Shown: positions 9,378 to 18,713 of the stretch, piece after piece
Layout of the letters: each line of letters starts with the position of its first letter
Numbering within the stretch: position 1 is the first letter of the stretch
Assembly: GCF_002419815.1 (NCBI RefSeq)
Contig: NZ_DIGV01000061.1
Span: 38,671 to 102,670 of the forward strand
DNA length: 64,000 bases
From: Brevundimonas sp. UBA5713
GTDB lineage: Bacteria; Pseudomonadota; Alphaproteobacteria; Caulobacterales; Caulobacteraceae
Direction: 5' to 3'
Position numbers and translations under genes: made by a program
Notes under the pieces: generated by a model
The model's database searches: none
What the model was told of the DNA's origin: nothing
What the model saw: the letters and a program-made list of their open reading frames with translations, nothing else

Positions 9378-9936
9378 AACCGGCGGTAGACCTTTGTCGA
9401 CCTTGGTTTCGCCAAATTGGACTTATATTATCACTGTTAATCCAAGCGAACGGCTGGGTTCAGGCGCGTCCCCTCCCGCGACCTGCGCATCAGAGCCGAA
9501 TTTTATCGCCTTGGATCAGAAGTACTTCAGTGATGCGTTCAGTAATTTCACTGATGTAGCGAAGGCACAGCGTGAGTACGTGCTTGTCGCTGGATGCATA
9601 CAAGTCTTGTGCATCGAACAGTAGGCGTGCTACCGCACGTATCAGTAAGCGTAACAGTATGCGTTGAGTACCAAGGGCGGCAGAGATATCTGCCGCCCTA
9701 TTTTTTATTGTGCTTTCATTGATGTGCGTATTCTTGGGGATTCTAAAATCATTCGTGAGTAGTCATATTGTAGCATAAGCTATTCTGGTGCCTTGGCGTA
9801 TCGCTGTGTTTGTGCATAAGGTATGTGCACGCTTTGGTTGCTGGTGATTGACGCCATTTACCCGGGCGCTTTGTGATCCGCGTCGGGGGAGGCGGTGTCA
9901 CATCCACATCAGCTTGTATGAGGACGAAGCGGGCCC
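9378..9936. other. 559-bp spacer with an orphan terminator
   Basis: The spacer separates the CoA-transferase from the GntR gene. An open frame at 9394-9624 on the plus strand has no ribosome-binding site and no recognisable domain, so I do not call it. The region is AT-richer than its surroundings and holds several related short repeats around GCGTTCAGTA and CAGTATGCGTTGAGTA. It ends in a strong terminator at 9675-9707 with no annotated gene in front of it, which suggests a short non-coding transcript. The last 200 bases should contain the GntR promoter. Confidence 0.5.
9675..9707 (+). terminator. Orphan Rho-independent terminator
   Basis: GGGCGGCAGA and TCTGCCGCCC are perfect inverted repeats with a minimal loop, followed by TATTTTTTATT. 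It reads on the plus strand, but no gene I can support lies upstream within the spacer. Confidence 0.85.
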
Positions 9937-10776
9937 ATGTCAGAGACGAATCTGCGCCATGAATCGCGTCTGGTGCGTCCGCCCAGTGCACGTCGCAGTC
10001 TGAAATCGTCGGGCGCTACCCACACCTTGCCGGTGTATCACCAGTTGAGCTCGATCCTGCGCCAGCAGATCAAGGACGGCGTGTTTCCGACGGATCGGCC
10101 TATGCCGTCCGAAATGCAGTTGGCGTCGGATTACGATGTGTCGCGCGTTACGGTGCGTCGGGCGCTGGAGACGCTGGAGGTTGAGGGGCGCATCGTGCGC
10201 CGGCACGGCGTAGGGACCTTTGTCGCGCCCCCCGACAAGAACGAACGCAGCACGTGTGCGCGTGTATCGGGTATTGTCGAAAACCTGATCGCCATGGGCA
10301 TGGATACCGAATGCCGGTTGCTGGAACACGTGCCGCATCACACGCCTCCGTCCAATGTTCTTCATGCGCTGGGGCTGTCCGAAGGCGACACGGTCACCAA
10401 ACTGGTCCGGTTACGGACCCATCAGGGCAAGACGCTGGGCGTGTCGACCGTCTATGTGCCCCTCAGCGTGTCGCATCTGGTGCAGGAACACCTGCTGGAT
10501 CATCGCCCTGTGGTTCGCATCCTCGAAGATGCGGGTGTGCGGCCCTATCGGGCAGAGCAGACCCTGACCGCTGTACCTGCGGACGACGCCGTGGCCAAAT
10601 CGCTGGGGATCGGCATCGCCATGCCGGTAATCCGTCTACGCCGCACGGTTTTTGGCGATGTTGGCCAAGCCTTGCTGCACACCGTGGGCCTCTTCAATCC
10701 CGACAACTATGAGTATCACACCATGCTGACGCGGGATAACTCTACGGAACGACCCCAGTGGCGTCACATCGGTTGA
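9937..10776 (+). CDS. GntR-family regulator with UTRA domain (HutC/FarR type)
   Basis: This 279-residue protein has a GntR winged helix at about residues 30-100 (MPSEMQLASDYDVSRVTVRR, then the wing VRRHGVGTFVAPP) and a UTRA ligand-binding domain at about 115-265. Such proteins are usually repressors released by a small-molecule ligand. The likely targets are the M14-like peptidase gene downstream or the divergent CoA-transferase. I did not find a clear palindromic operator. The family is secure, the target is not. Confidence 0.9.
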   Translation: MSETNLRHESRLVRPPSARRSLKSSGATHTLPVYHQLSSILRQQIKDGVFPTDRPMPSEMQLASDYDVSRVTVRRALETLEVEGRIVRRHGVGTFVAPPDKNERSTCARVSGIVENLIAMGMDTECRLLEHVPHHTPPSNVLHALGLSEGDTVTKLVRLRTHQGKTLGVSTVYVPLSVSHLVQEHLLDHRPVVRILEDAGVRPYRAEQTLTAVPADDAVAKSLGIGIAMPVIRLRRTVFGDVGQALLHTVGLFNPDNYEYHTMLTRDNSTERPQWRHIG

Positions 10777-10886
10777 CCTGATCGGCCACCGCGCATTTGC
10801 GCCCTTGTGTGACGGGGCGAATACTGACGATAACTCCCTATGGGGGCGGCGCAGGGGGACTGTGCCGCCGCAGTGAGGGGTTATCC

Positions 10887-13688
10887 ATGCGTTTTCCTGT
10901 ACGCGCGGCCGGTCTGACGGCGGCACTTCTGGCATCCACCATTCTGGTGGCACCGTCCGTGGCTGTGGCCGAGGCCGCCGCACTACACGCCGAGGCCGCG
11001 GCGGCCGGTCCGCTCACGCCCGCCGTGGCGGGTGTCACCGCGCCCAAGGACTTCTTTCCGCAAGAGCCGGGCACGGATTACTATCTGATCAACTACGATC
11101 AGTACGAGGCCTATCTAAAGGCGCTGGACGGTCAGTCGGACCGGATGCAGTTGCAAAGCTTCGGCACCACCGAGGAAAGCCGCACCCAGTGGATGGCCAT
11201 TGTCTCCTCGCCCGAGAACCTCGCGAACTTGGATCGCTACAAGGAGATCGCCCGCAAGCTGGCCAAGGCCGAAGGGGTATCCGAGGAAGACGCGCGCCAG
11301 CTGGCTGCCGAAGGCAAGTCGGTCGTGTGGATCGATGCCGGTCTGCACGCCACCGAGACCGTGACGACCCAAGGTCAGGTGCATGTGCTGTATCGCCTGT
11401 TGACCGGGCAGGACGCCGAGACGCTGCGCACGCTGGATGACACCATCATCCTGTTTGGCCACGCCAACCCTGACGGCCTGCAACTGGTCGCCGACTGGTA
11501 TATGCGCAAGGAGAACCCGCAGGAGCGTTCGTTCCGCGATATTCCGCGCCTGTACCAGAAGTACACCGGCCACGATAACAACCGCGATTCCTACATGGCT
11601 TCGCAGGCCGAGACGACGAACATCAACCGCGTCCACTATCGCGAGTGGTTCCCGCAGATCGTCTATAACCAGCACCAGACCGGCCCGCGCGGTATGGTGG
11701 TGTACATCCCGCCCTTCCGCGACCTGTATAACTACAATCTCGACGGGCTGGTTATGAACATGACCAGCGAACTGGGCACCGCCATGCACAGCCGTCTGGT
11801 GGCAGAGGGCAAGGGTGGTTCGGGCTCGAACTCGGTCGGAGCCTATTCGACGTGGCACAACGGCATGGTCCGCTCTACGCCCTATTATCACAATGCCATT
11901 GGCATCCTGACCGAGCTGATCGGCGGCCCGACGCCGGAAGACATCGCTCTGATCCCCGATGTGCAACTGGCGCGCAACGACATTCCGCTGCCGATGGCGC
12001 CGCGTCGCTGGCACCTGCGCGACAGCATCGATTATCAGTGGAGCATGAACCGCGCGATCCTCGACTATGCGTCGCGCAACCGCGAGCGCCTGCTGTTCAA
12101 CATCTGGCGCATGGGCATGAACGCCATCGAGCGCGGATCCACCGATACGTGGCAGATGACGCCGACGCTGGTCGACCGGATGAAGGCGGCAGGTACCGAT
12201 GCGCGCGGTGCCGTCGATCCGGCCCTGCTGGACACGGTGGTGCGTACGCCCGAAAACCGCATGCCGCGCGGCTATATCATCAATCCGCAGACCCAACGCG
12301 ATCTGCCCGCGACGGTGGCCTTCCTGAACACCCTGATCAAAAACGGGGTCGACGTGGAAATCGCCGATCAGGCCTTTACGGTGAACGGCACCCGCTATCC
12401 CGCCGGATCCTATGTGGTGAAGACGGCGCAAGCCTATCGTCCGCACGTGCTGGACATGTTCGAGCCGCAAGATCACCCGCACAACACCGAATATCCGGGC
12501 GGCCCGCCCAAGCTGCCTTATGATGTGGCGGGCTATACGCTGGCCTATCAGATGGGCGTGAACTTCGACCGTATTCAGGACGGTTTTGAAGCTCCGACGA
12601 CGAAGGCAGCCGACCTGGTAGTCCCGCCGCCGGGCCGCGTGATCGGCAATGGCCGCGCAGGCTATGTGATCGGCCACGAAGAGAACAACAGCTTCATCCT
12701 GACCAACCGCCTGCTGGCGGCGGGCATTACGCCGGAATGGATCGGCCAGTCCGTTCGCGCCAATGGCGAGACGCTGAGTGCCGGCGCGATCTGGGTGCCT
12801 GCTTCGGATCAGGCCGCGTCTATCATCCGTGAGGCTGTCGGCCCGCTGGGCATCGATGCCCATGCCATGTCGCGCAAGCCGGCTGGCGAGGCGCTGGCGT
12901 TGAAGCCGGTACGCGTCGGTCTGGTGGATCGCTATGGCGGGGTGATGTCGTCCGGTTGGACCCGCTTCCTGCTGGAACGCTATGAGTTCCCGTTCGAGGT
13001 GGTCTATCCGCAGGCGCTGGATACCGAGGACCTGAACGCCAAATACGATGTGCTGGTGTTCACCGACACTGTTGCTCCGGCGCTGAACGTCGACGGCTAT
13101 CGTCGCACCAATGCCTGGCCGCAGCCGGAACCGGAAACCATTCCCGCGGAGATGCGCAGCTGGCTGGGCGAGGTAAGCGAGCAGACCGTCCCGCGCATCG
13201 CCGCCTTTGCCCAAAACGGCGGCACGGTGGTGACCATCGGCAACTCCAACCGCCTGGCCCACCTGCTGGGCGCGCCGATCGAACCGGCACTGGTGAAGGA
13301 AGAGAATGGCCGTCGTGCACCGCTGTCGACGACCGACTTCTTCCTGCCGGGCTCGGTGCTGTCGGCCAAGGTCGATGCCAGCAATCCGCTGGCCTATGGC
13401 ATGCCGCAGCAGGCTGACGTCTTCTTCAACAATGGCCAGACCTTCCGTCTGACGGGCGACACGGCGCGTCCGGTGGTCGTGTTCGACAGTGCCACGCCGC
13501 TGCGCAGTGGTTGGGCCCACAATCAGGAACGCCTGAAGGACACGACGGCGGTGGTGGACATCGATCTGGGCGAGGGCAAGCTGTTTGCCTATGGCGCAGA
13601 GGTGATCCAGCGCGCCCAGCCGCATGGCACCTTCCGCCTGTTCTTCAACGGCCTGTTGTACGGTCCGGCGCAGGCTTCCAAGGACTAA
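10887..13688 (+). CDS. Exported M14-family (carboxypeptidase-like) metallopeptidase
   Basis: The ATG at 10887 begins a signal peptide ending around VAVAEA, giving a 933-residue exported protein. The zinc ligands of an M14 peptidase are visible: His154 and Glu157 in LHATE, and a later histidine in YNQHQTGPRG. GILTELIGG carries the likely catalytic glutamate. The domain is followed by about 500 residues, including a stretch resembling a glutamine-amidotransferase-like fold (KYDVLVFTD, GGTVVTIGN). M14 enzymes remove C-terminal residues from peptides, consistent with the other exported peptidases here. Downstream is a good terminator. Confidence 0.85.
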   Translation: MRFPVRAAGLTAALLASTILVAPSVAVAEAAALHAEAAAAGPLTPAVAGVTAPKDFFPQEPGTDYYLINYDQYEAYLKALDGQSDRMQLQSFGTTEESRTQWMAIVSSPENLANLDRYKEIARKLAKAEGVSEEDARQLAAEGKSVVWIDAGLHATETVTTQGQVHVLYRLLTGQDAETLRTLDDTIILFGHANPDGLQLVADWYMRKENPQERSFRDIPRLYQKYTGHDNNRDSYMASQAETTNINRVHYREWFPQIVYNQHQTGPRGMVVYIPPFRDLYNYNLDGLVMNMTSELGTAMHSRLVAEGKGGSGSNSVGAYSTWHNGMVRSTPYYHNAIGILTELIGGPTPEDIALIPDVQLARNDIPLPMAPRRWHLRDSIDYQWSMNRAILDYASRNRERLLFNIWRMGMNAIERGSTDTWQMTPTLVDRMKAAGTDARGAVDPALLDTVVRTPENRMPRGYIINPQTQRDLPATVAFLNTLIKNGVDVEIADQAFTVNGTRYPAGSYVVKTAQAYRPHVLDMFEPQDHPHNTEYPGGPPKLPYDVAGYTLAYQMGVNFDRIQDGFEAPTTKAADLVVPPPGRVIGNGRAGYVIGHEENNSFILTNRLLAAGITPEWIGQSVRANGETLSAGAIWVPASDQAASIIREAVGPLGIDAHAMSRKPAGEALALKPVRVGLVDRYGGVMSSGWTRFLLERYEFPFEVVYPQALDTEDLNAKYDVLVFTDTVAPALNVDGYRRTNAWPQPEPETIPAEMRSWLGEVSEQTVPRIAAFAQNGGTVVTIGNSNRLAHLLGAPIEPALVKEENGRRAPLSTTDFFLPGSVLSAKVDASNPLAYGMPQQADVFFNNGQTFRLTGDTARPVVVFDSATPLRSGWAHNQERLKDTTAVVDIDLGEGKLFAYGAEVIQRAQPHGTFRLFFNGLLYGPAQASKD

Positions 13689-13719
13689 GATCAAGCTCCT
13701 CTGACGACGGATGAAATGA

Positions 13720-13751
13720 GGGGAGGGCCGTGCCATCGGTCCTCCCTTTTT
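13720..13751 (+). terminator. Rho-independent terminator after the M14-like gene
   Basis: GGGAGGGCC, loop, GGTCCTCCC is followed by TTTTT. It insulates the peptidase gene from the catabolic operon that starts 90 bp later. Confidence 0.8.
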
Positions 13752-13777
13752 CGTGTCCAATCCCTGTACATATTGAT

Positions 13778-13794
13778 GCTTGCGTTATGAGACT
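13778..13794 (+). promoter_or_regulatory. Island element 1, upstream of the SCP2-type thiolase
   Basis: GCTTGCGTTATGAGACT, read in the direction of the gene, lies 46-62 bp before the thiolase start. It matches the shared island element RCTTKCnTAAnnAGAC at most positions but is one of the weaker members. Confidence 0.5.
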
Positions 13795-13839
13795 GACTAA
13801 AGCAGTCTGCACCGTAACGATAAAGGGGAGGACAGGCCG

Positions 13840-15060
13840 ATGGTCTATGTACTGGGCGGTTGGCAAAGCGATTTCGCCCGCAGCTATGCGCGCGAAGGAC
13901 TGGAAATCGGTGACGCCTTTGCCGAGGCCCTGAACCATGGCCTGCAGGCCGCGCATCTGGATGCCTCAGATATCCAGTCGGGCCATGTCGGCAATTTCGT
14001 AGGCGAACTGTTCTGTGGTCAGGGCCAGTTGGGCGGCTTCTTTGCCCAGACCGACAAGGGCTTTGACGGCATGCCGACCATGCGCCACGAGGCGGCCTGT
14101 GCCTCGGGCTCTCTGGCCATCCTCGCTGCTATGGCCGAGATTGAGGCGGGTCACTATGACGTCTCCTGCGTGCTGGGCCTCGAATATATGCGCAATGTGC
14201 CGGGGCAGCGCGCCGCCGAATATCTGGGCGCAGCAGGCTATACGGGACACGAGTTTCAGGATGCCACCTATCTGTGGCCGCGCGCCTTTTGCGACATTGG
14301 TGAAGCCTATCAGGAACGCTTTGGCCTGAAGTACGAGCATTTGGGCCGCATTGCCGAGATCAACTATGCCAATGGCCGTCGCAACCCGAACGCCCAGACC
14401 CGCAAATGGCAGTTCACTGACGCCAGCTTTACCGCCGATGACGAGGCCAATCCGGTTATCGAGGGCCTGATCCGCCGTCAGGACTGTGGTCAGGTGACCG
14501 ACGGGGCGGCGGTGATCTTCCTCGCCTCGGAAAAGGGCGCGGCGGAGTATGCGGCCAAGCGGGGCATGTCGCTGGACGATCTGCCGCGTATCAAAGGCTG
14601 GGGCCATACCGGTGCGCCGATTTCGCTGAAGGCCAAGCTGGATGCCTCGGCGGGTGGCGGCTTCATGTTCCCGCACGTGAAGAAGGCGGGCGAGGATGCA
14701 CGCCGCCGTGCTGGTTTGCAGGATGTTTGGGACGTGGACGTCGTCGAGACCCACGACTGCTTCACCACCACCGAATATATGGCCATCGAACATCTGGGCC
14801 TGACCGCTGCTGGCGAGGCATGGAAGGCGGTCGAGGATGGCACTATCGATTTTGACGGCACCTTGCCCTTCAACCCGTCCGGCGGGCTGATCGGCCTTGG
14901 TCACCCCGTGGGCGCGACCGGCGTGCGCATGGTGCTGGACGGGGCCAAACAGGTCACCGGTACGGCGGGAGACTATCAGGTCGAAGGCGCAAAGAACGTC
15001 CAGACCCTGAACATCGGCGGCTCGACCACCACCACAGTCAGCTTTGTGGTTGGACGTTAA
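13840..15060 (+). CDS. Thiolase, SCP2-like acetyl-CoA acetyltransferase
   Basis: This 406-residue protein has the thiolase nucleophile Cys87 in HEAACASGS and the histidine of GLGHPVGATG near the C-terminus. It lacks the C-terminal catalytic cysteine motif of classical thiolases, as SCP2-type thiolases do, ending in LNIGGSTTTTVSFVVG. It should cleave a 3-ketoacyl-CoA or aldol-type CoA intermediate. It is the first gene of a six-gene operon (thiolase, NTF2-like, ligase, SnoaL-like, SDR, DUF1295), with a strong ribosome-binding site (ggggagg) and a copy of the shared island element upstream. Confidence 0.88.
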   Translation: MVYVLGGWQSDFARSYAREGLEIGDAFAEALNHGLQAAHLDASDIQSGHVGNFVGELFCGQGQLGGFFAQTDKGFDGMPTMRHEAACASGSLAILAAMAEIEAGHYDVSCVLGLEYMRNVPGQRAAEYLGAAGYTGHEFQDATYLWPRAFCDIGEAYQERFGLKYEHLGRIAEINYANGRRNPNAQTRKWQFTDASFTADDEANPVIEGLIRRQDCGQVTDGAAVIFLASEKGAAEYAAKRGMSLDDLPRIKGWGHTGAPISLKAKLDASAGGGFMFPHVKKAGEDARRRAGLQDVWDVDVVETHDCFTTTEYMAIEHLGLTAAGEAWKAVEDGTIDFDGTLPFNPSGGLIGLGHPVGATGVRMVLDGAKQVTGTAGDYQVEGAKNVQTLNIGGSTTTTVSFVVGR

Positions 15061-15142
15061 GCGCGTCGCCTAAAACACTGAAAATCAAACAGTCTGCCGA
15101 CGCGGTCCGCCCAATGAGACCGCGCGGCTTGGAGGAGTAGAC

Positions 15143-15583
15143 ATGTCGAATATCGACCGGCTGCTGGATATGATCGCAGCATGGGGACGGCAGGATTTGG
15201 ATGCCGTCATGACCTTCATCCACGACGATATCGAGTGGAACAACTCGGGCGGTTTCCGCGCGCCGGTCAAGGGCAAGGCGGCTATGCGCGAGGCACTGGA
15301 GCAGATGGCCTCGACCATCGCCGAGAGCCGCTGGCGTCTGTTCGACTACATGGAGGACGGCGACAATCTCTGGATGGAAGGGGCCGACGAGTTCATCCTG
15401 ACGGATGGCAAGCGCGTCGCCATTCCGTACATGGGCATGCTGGAATACCGCGACGGCGTCATCCATCGCTGGCGCGAATATTACAACGGCTATCTGCACA
15501 CGACCCAGCACAAGACCGGCGTGGTTGCGCCGGAAGCCGAAGTCATGCTGGACCGTCCGGTCATCACGGGGCCGAAAGCATGA
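15143..15583 (+). CDS. NTF2-like protein (limonene-epoxide-hydrolase/ketosteroid-isomerase fold)
   Basis: This 146-residue protein has the NTF2-like pattern: WGRQDLDAVMTFIHDDIEW at the start and HRWREYYN near residue 109. Compared with limonene-epoxide hydrolase, the usual catalytic arginine-x-aspartate becomes Gly80-Ala-Asp82, and the WRDY aspartate is Glu112, so the classical epoxide-hydrolase chemistry is doubtful. It may be an isomerase, a dehydratase or a binding protein. A ribosome-binding site (ggaggag) precedes the ATG, and its stop overlaps the next start (ATGA). Confidence 0.75.
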   Translation: MSNIDRLLDMIAAWGRQDLDAVMTFIHDDIEWNNSGGFRAPVKGKAAMREALEQMASTIAESRWRLFDYMEDGDNLWMEGADEFILTDGKRVAIPYMGMLEYRDGVIHRWREYYNGYLHTTQHKTGVVAPEAEVMLDRPVITGPKA

Positions 15584-17385
15584 GCGCCGCTCCGCTGATG
15601 GGTCTGACCCGCGAACAGATCGCCGCTGCGCCGCTGCGCGATGCCTCGCTTCTGCCGGTCGATATCGAGGTGCGCCGCGAGACGGATGGCACGCTCTATT
15701 TGCAATCGCGCGTGCCACTGGCCCCCTATGATTTCAACCTGCCGCGCCGTTTTGCCGAAGGCGCGGCACGTCAGGGTGAAAAGGCCGCGATCGCGCGCCG
15801 TGCGCCGGGTGGTGGCGACTGGATCAAGGTGTCCTACGCCCAGCTGAAGCGTGACTGCGACGGCTTTACCCAGTGGCTGCTGGACCTCGATGTTCAGGGC
15901 ACGGTGCTGTTGGTGTCGTCCAACTCCTCGCTGTTCTCGACTGTCACCTATGGCGGCTGGGCATCGGGCCGTCCGGTATGTCCAGCCAGTCCGATGATGG
16001 TTGCGCTAGGTGGTGATCTGGGCCGTCTGCGCCATGTGGTGAACAAGGCCAAGCCCGCCGTGATCGTGGCCGAAACCGCTGCCATCGCCGCCGCCTTTGC
16101 CAAGGTCGATACCGGCAATGCCATCATTGTCTGCGGCGAGGACGTCGAGGGCACCACGCCGTTTGCCTCTGTCATCGCGACCGAGCCTACCGACGCCGTG
16201 GCCGCCAGCATCAAGGGTCTGAAACCGGAAACTGTCTCGGCCTATATGCTGACGTCCGGCTCGACCGGCCTGCCCAAGCTGGTGGAACTGACCATCGGTG
16301 CGCTGGGGGCCAATACGGCCCAATGCCAGCAGACCGTCGGCAAGGCCGCGGGCTGGAGCGACGTGATGATGGATTGGCTGCCGTGGCACCATGCGGCGGG
16401 CGCGTTCGCCATGCGCACCACCCTGCTGGAAGGCGGCACCTTCTACATCGACGATGGCAAGCCCATGCCGGGCCTGTTTGACCAGTCGATCCGCAACCTG
16501 ACCGAGGTCAGCGTCGGTTATTACAACAATGTGCCGCTGGGCTACGTCATGCTGGCCGATGCGCTGGAAGCGGACCCTGCGCTGCGCAAGACCTTCTTCG
16601 AGCGCGTGCGGATGATGCTGTTCGGTGGTGCGGGTCTGACGCAGGCGGTGTTCGACCGCCTGCAAGCCTGCGCCGTGTCCGAATGCGGCCATCGCGTCAT
16701 GCTGACCAGTGGCTATGGCTCGACCGAAACCGGTTCGGCCATCACGGTTACCCACTATGAAACGGACAAGGTGGGCCTTGGCCTGCCTGTGCCGGGCTGC
16801 GTGCTGAAACTGGTTCCGGTCGGTGAACGCTACGAACTGCGCGCCGCTGGCCCCAGCCTGTCGAACGGCTATCTGGACGAGCCGGAAAAGACTGCAGAAG
16901 CCTTTGATGGAGAGGGCTTCTATCGTTCGGGTGACCTGTGCGTCTTCCACGATCCGGAACGCCCTGAACTGGGTCTGGCCTTTGCGGGTCGCGCTGCCGA
17001 AGAGTTCAAGCTGCTGAACGGCAACTGGGTCTATGGTGGCCACCTGCGCGAGCAGATCCTGAAACATCTCGACCCGCTGGCGCTGGATCTGGTGCTGTGT
17101 GACGAGAACCGTCCGTATCTGACGGCGATTATCTGGACCAAGGCAGAAAACGCAGACGCCGAGATCGCGGAGCGTCTGAAGGCGTTCAACGCGGGCCAGT
17201 CGGGCGGCAACCGCATCCGCCGCATCCTGTTCCCGACCACGCCGCCGAACCCGAACGCCCACGAGCTGTCGGACAAGGGCACGGTCAACCGCCGCGCCGT
17301 TCTGGATAACCGCAAGGATCTGGTTGAGCGCCTGTTCGCGGATCAGCCAGACGAGGGTGTCATCGTTCTGGAGGCTGCGAAATGA
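15580..17385 (+). CDS. Acyl-CoA ligase, feruloyl-CoA-synthetase-like
   Basis: This 601-residue adenylate-forming ligase should activate a carboxylic acid with ATP and CoA. The AMP-binding loop is MLTSGSTGLPK near residue 223, followed by SGYGSTETGSA near 380. The N-terminal segment (DIEVRRETDGTLYLQS, PYDFNLPRRFAEGA) and the C-terminal ELSDKGTVNRRAVL follow feruloyl-CoA synthetase rather than fatty-acyl ligases. The start at 15580 overlaps the previous stop by four bases. The likely substrate class is an aryl or arylpropenoic acid, but this is inference from similarity. Confidence 0.85.
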   Translation: MSAAPLMGLTREQIAAAPLRDASLLPVDIEVRRETDGTLYLQSRVPLAPYDFNLPRRFAEGAARQGEKAAIARRAPGGGDWIKVSYAQLKRDCDGFTQWLLDLDVQGTVLLVSSNSSLFSTVTYGGWASGRPVCPASPMMVALGGDLGRLRHVVNKAKPAVIVAETAAIAAAFAKVDTGNAIIVCGEDVEGTTPFASVIATEPTDAVAASIKGLKPETVSAYMLTSGSTGLPKLVELTIGALGANTAQCQQTVGKAAGWSDVMMDWLPWHHAAGAFAMRTTLLEGGTFYIDDGKPMPGLFDQSIRNLTEVSVGYYNNVPLGYVMLADALEADPALRKTFFERVRMMLFGGAGLTQAVFDRLQACAVSECGHRVMLTSGYGSTETGSAITVTHYETDKVGLGLPVPGCVLKLVPVGERYELRAAGPSLSNGYLDEPEKTAEAFDGEGFYRSGDLCVFHDPERPELGLAFAGRAAEEFKLLNGNWVYGGHLREQILKHLDPLALDLVLCDENRPYLTAIIWTKAENADAEIAERLKAFNAGQSGGNRIRRILFPTTPPNPNAHELSDKGTVNRRAVLDNRKDLVERLFADQPDEGVIVLEAAK

Positions 17386-17912
17386 GCCATCATCCCGAAA
17401 TCCAGGCCCTGTTGGACAAACAGGCCATCACCGAAGTCATCCATCAGTATCTGCGCGGTGCGGACCGCGCAGACGCCGAACTGATCGGCCAGTGCTATCA
17501 CCCCGATGCATGGGAAGATCACGGCGGCATCTATGACGGTCCGGCCGATGCCTATGTGGCGGTCATGGCCAAGATGCTTCCGCGTTCGGGCGTGATGAAC
17601 CACTTGGCCACCAACATCCTGATCGAACTGGATGGCGATAAGGCCAAGGTCGAGCACTACATCTTCGCCTTTGCCCGCATGAAAAAGAAGGACGGCGAAG
17701 AGCTGGATACCTTCACTCTGGCCCGCGCCATCGACCGTTTCGAAAAGCGTGACGGTAGCTGGAAGATCGCCCGTCGCACGCTCGTCTGGGAATGGAACCA
17801 CGACAGCGCCACGGCCGAGAACTGGGGCGCGGGCATGATCACGCCTGACCCAAGCAAGCTGGTGCGTGCCGCCAAGAAGCCGCACGACGCCCTCTATGCG
17901 GAGATGAAGTGA
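17382..17912 (+). CDS. SnoaL-like (NTF2-fold) protein
   Basis: This 176-residue protein belongs to the SnoaL-like group, often dehydratases, cyclases or isomerases acting on ring compounds. The N-terminal helix DKQAITEVIHQYLRGADRAD and the following CYHPDAWEDHGG place an Asp-His pair in the expected active-site position. It overlaps the ligase stop by four bases and its own stop overlaps the SDR start. It is one of three NTF2-fold proteins in the island, which suggests that ring or double-bond rearrangement is a recurrent step. Confidence 0.78.
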   Translation: MSHHPEIQALLDKQAITEVIHQYLRGADRADAELIGQCYHPDAWEDHGGIYDGPADAYVAVMAKMLPRSGVMNHLATNILIELDGDKAKVEHYIFAFARMKKKDGEELDTFTLARAIDRFEKRDGSWKIARRTLVWEWNHDSATAENWGAGMITPDPSKLVRAAKKPHDALYAEMK

Positions 17913-18670
17913 TGGATATCGCAGGTAGCGTCGCCATCGTGACCGGTGCCAACCGCGGTATCGGCGAAGCCTTTGTCCGTGCCTTGATCGGTCAGGGCGT
18001 AGCCAAGGTCTATGCCGGTGCGCGCAATGCCGCCTCGGCCCAGCATCTGGTTGAAGAGTTTGGCGACAGGGTCGTCGCTATCGATCTGGACGTGACCAAG
18101 GAAGAGCAGGTCGCCGCTGCCGCCGCGCGCTGCACCGACGTGTCCATTGTCATCAACAATGCCGGTGCCTTCCTCAATCAGCGTCTGATCGGGGCCGACA
18201 CCATGGCCGCCGCGCGCGAGGAGATGGAGGTCAACTATTTTGGCGTCCTGTCCATGTCGCGAGCCTTTGCGCCGGTGCTGAAACAAAATGGCGGCGGTGC
18301 CATCGTGAACGTGCTGTCGGCCGGTGGTCTGTGCGCCATGCCGGTGATGGGCGGCTATAGCCCGTCCAAGTTCGCAGCCAAGGCGGCGACGACCTGCATC
18401 CGTGCCGAACTGGCCCCGCAGGGCACCAGCGTCACGGCCCTGTTTGTTGGCTCGGTCGATACCCGCATGGCCTCGCACGTCGAGGGCAAGAAGGAACGGC
18501 CGGAAGACATCGCCCGCGTCGGCTTGTCGGCCATCAAGCGCAAGCTGGACGAGGCCGACACCGACCGGATGGTGCTTGAGGTCCGCGCCGCGCTGGCCCG
18601 CGACCCGAAAGGCCACGAGCGGGCGCTAGCCCGCATGCTGTTCGCCGACAGTCTCAAGACCGGCCAGTAA
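17912..18670 (+). CDS. Short-chain dehydrogenase/reductase (SDR)
   Basis: This 252-residue classical SDR has the nucleotide-binding motif TGANRGIGEA near residue 13, NNAG near 80, a serine in NVLSAGG, and the catalytic YSPSK. It should oxidise an alcohol or reduce a ketone of the pathway. The GTG at 17909 directly before the ATG could also serve as start. The missing acidic residue after the second beta strand makes NADP use plausible. Position in the operon suggests a hydroxyacyl or ring-alcohol substrate. Confidence 0.9.
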   Translation: MDIAGSVAIVTGANRGIGEAFVRALIGQGVAKVYAGARNAASAQHLVEEFGDRVVAIDLDVTKEEQVAAAAARCTDVSIVINNAGAFLNQRLIGADTMAAAREEMEVNYFGVLSMSRAFAPVLKQNGGGAIVNVLSAGGLCAMPVMGGYSPSKFAAKAATTCIRAELAPQGTSVTALFVGSVDTRMASHVEGKKERPEDIARVGLSAIKRKLDEADTDRMVLEVRAALARDPKGHERALARMLFADSLKTGQ

Positions 18671-18713
18671 AACATAACGGGCCGCAAAAGGCCCATAAGG
18701 GGGAGAAGTGCAG

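Noticed and set aside
9394..9624. 76-codon open frame in the spacer before the GntR gene
   Set aside because: No ribosome-binding site, no recognised motif and atypical codon use; kept only as part of the spacer description.
11115..13760. Very long open frame (881 codons) on the minus strand opposite the M14-like gene
   Set aside because: It is the mirror of a GC-rich gene; its composition is rich in His, Arg and Gln, with no recognisable domain, signal or ribosome-binding site.
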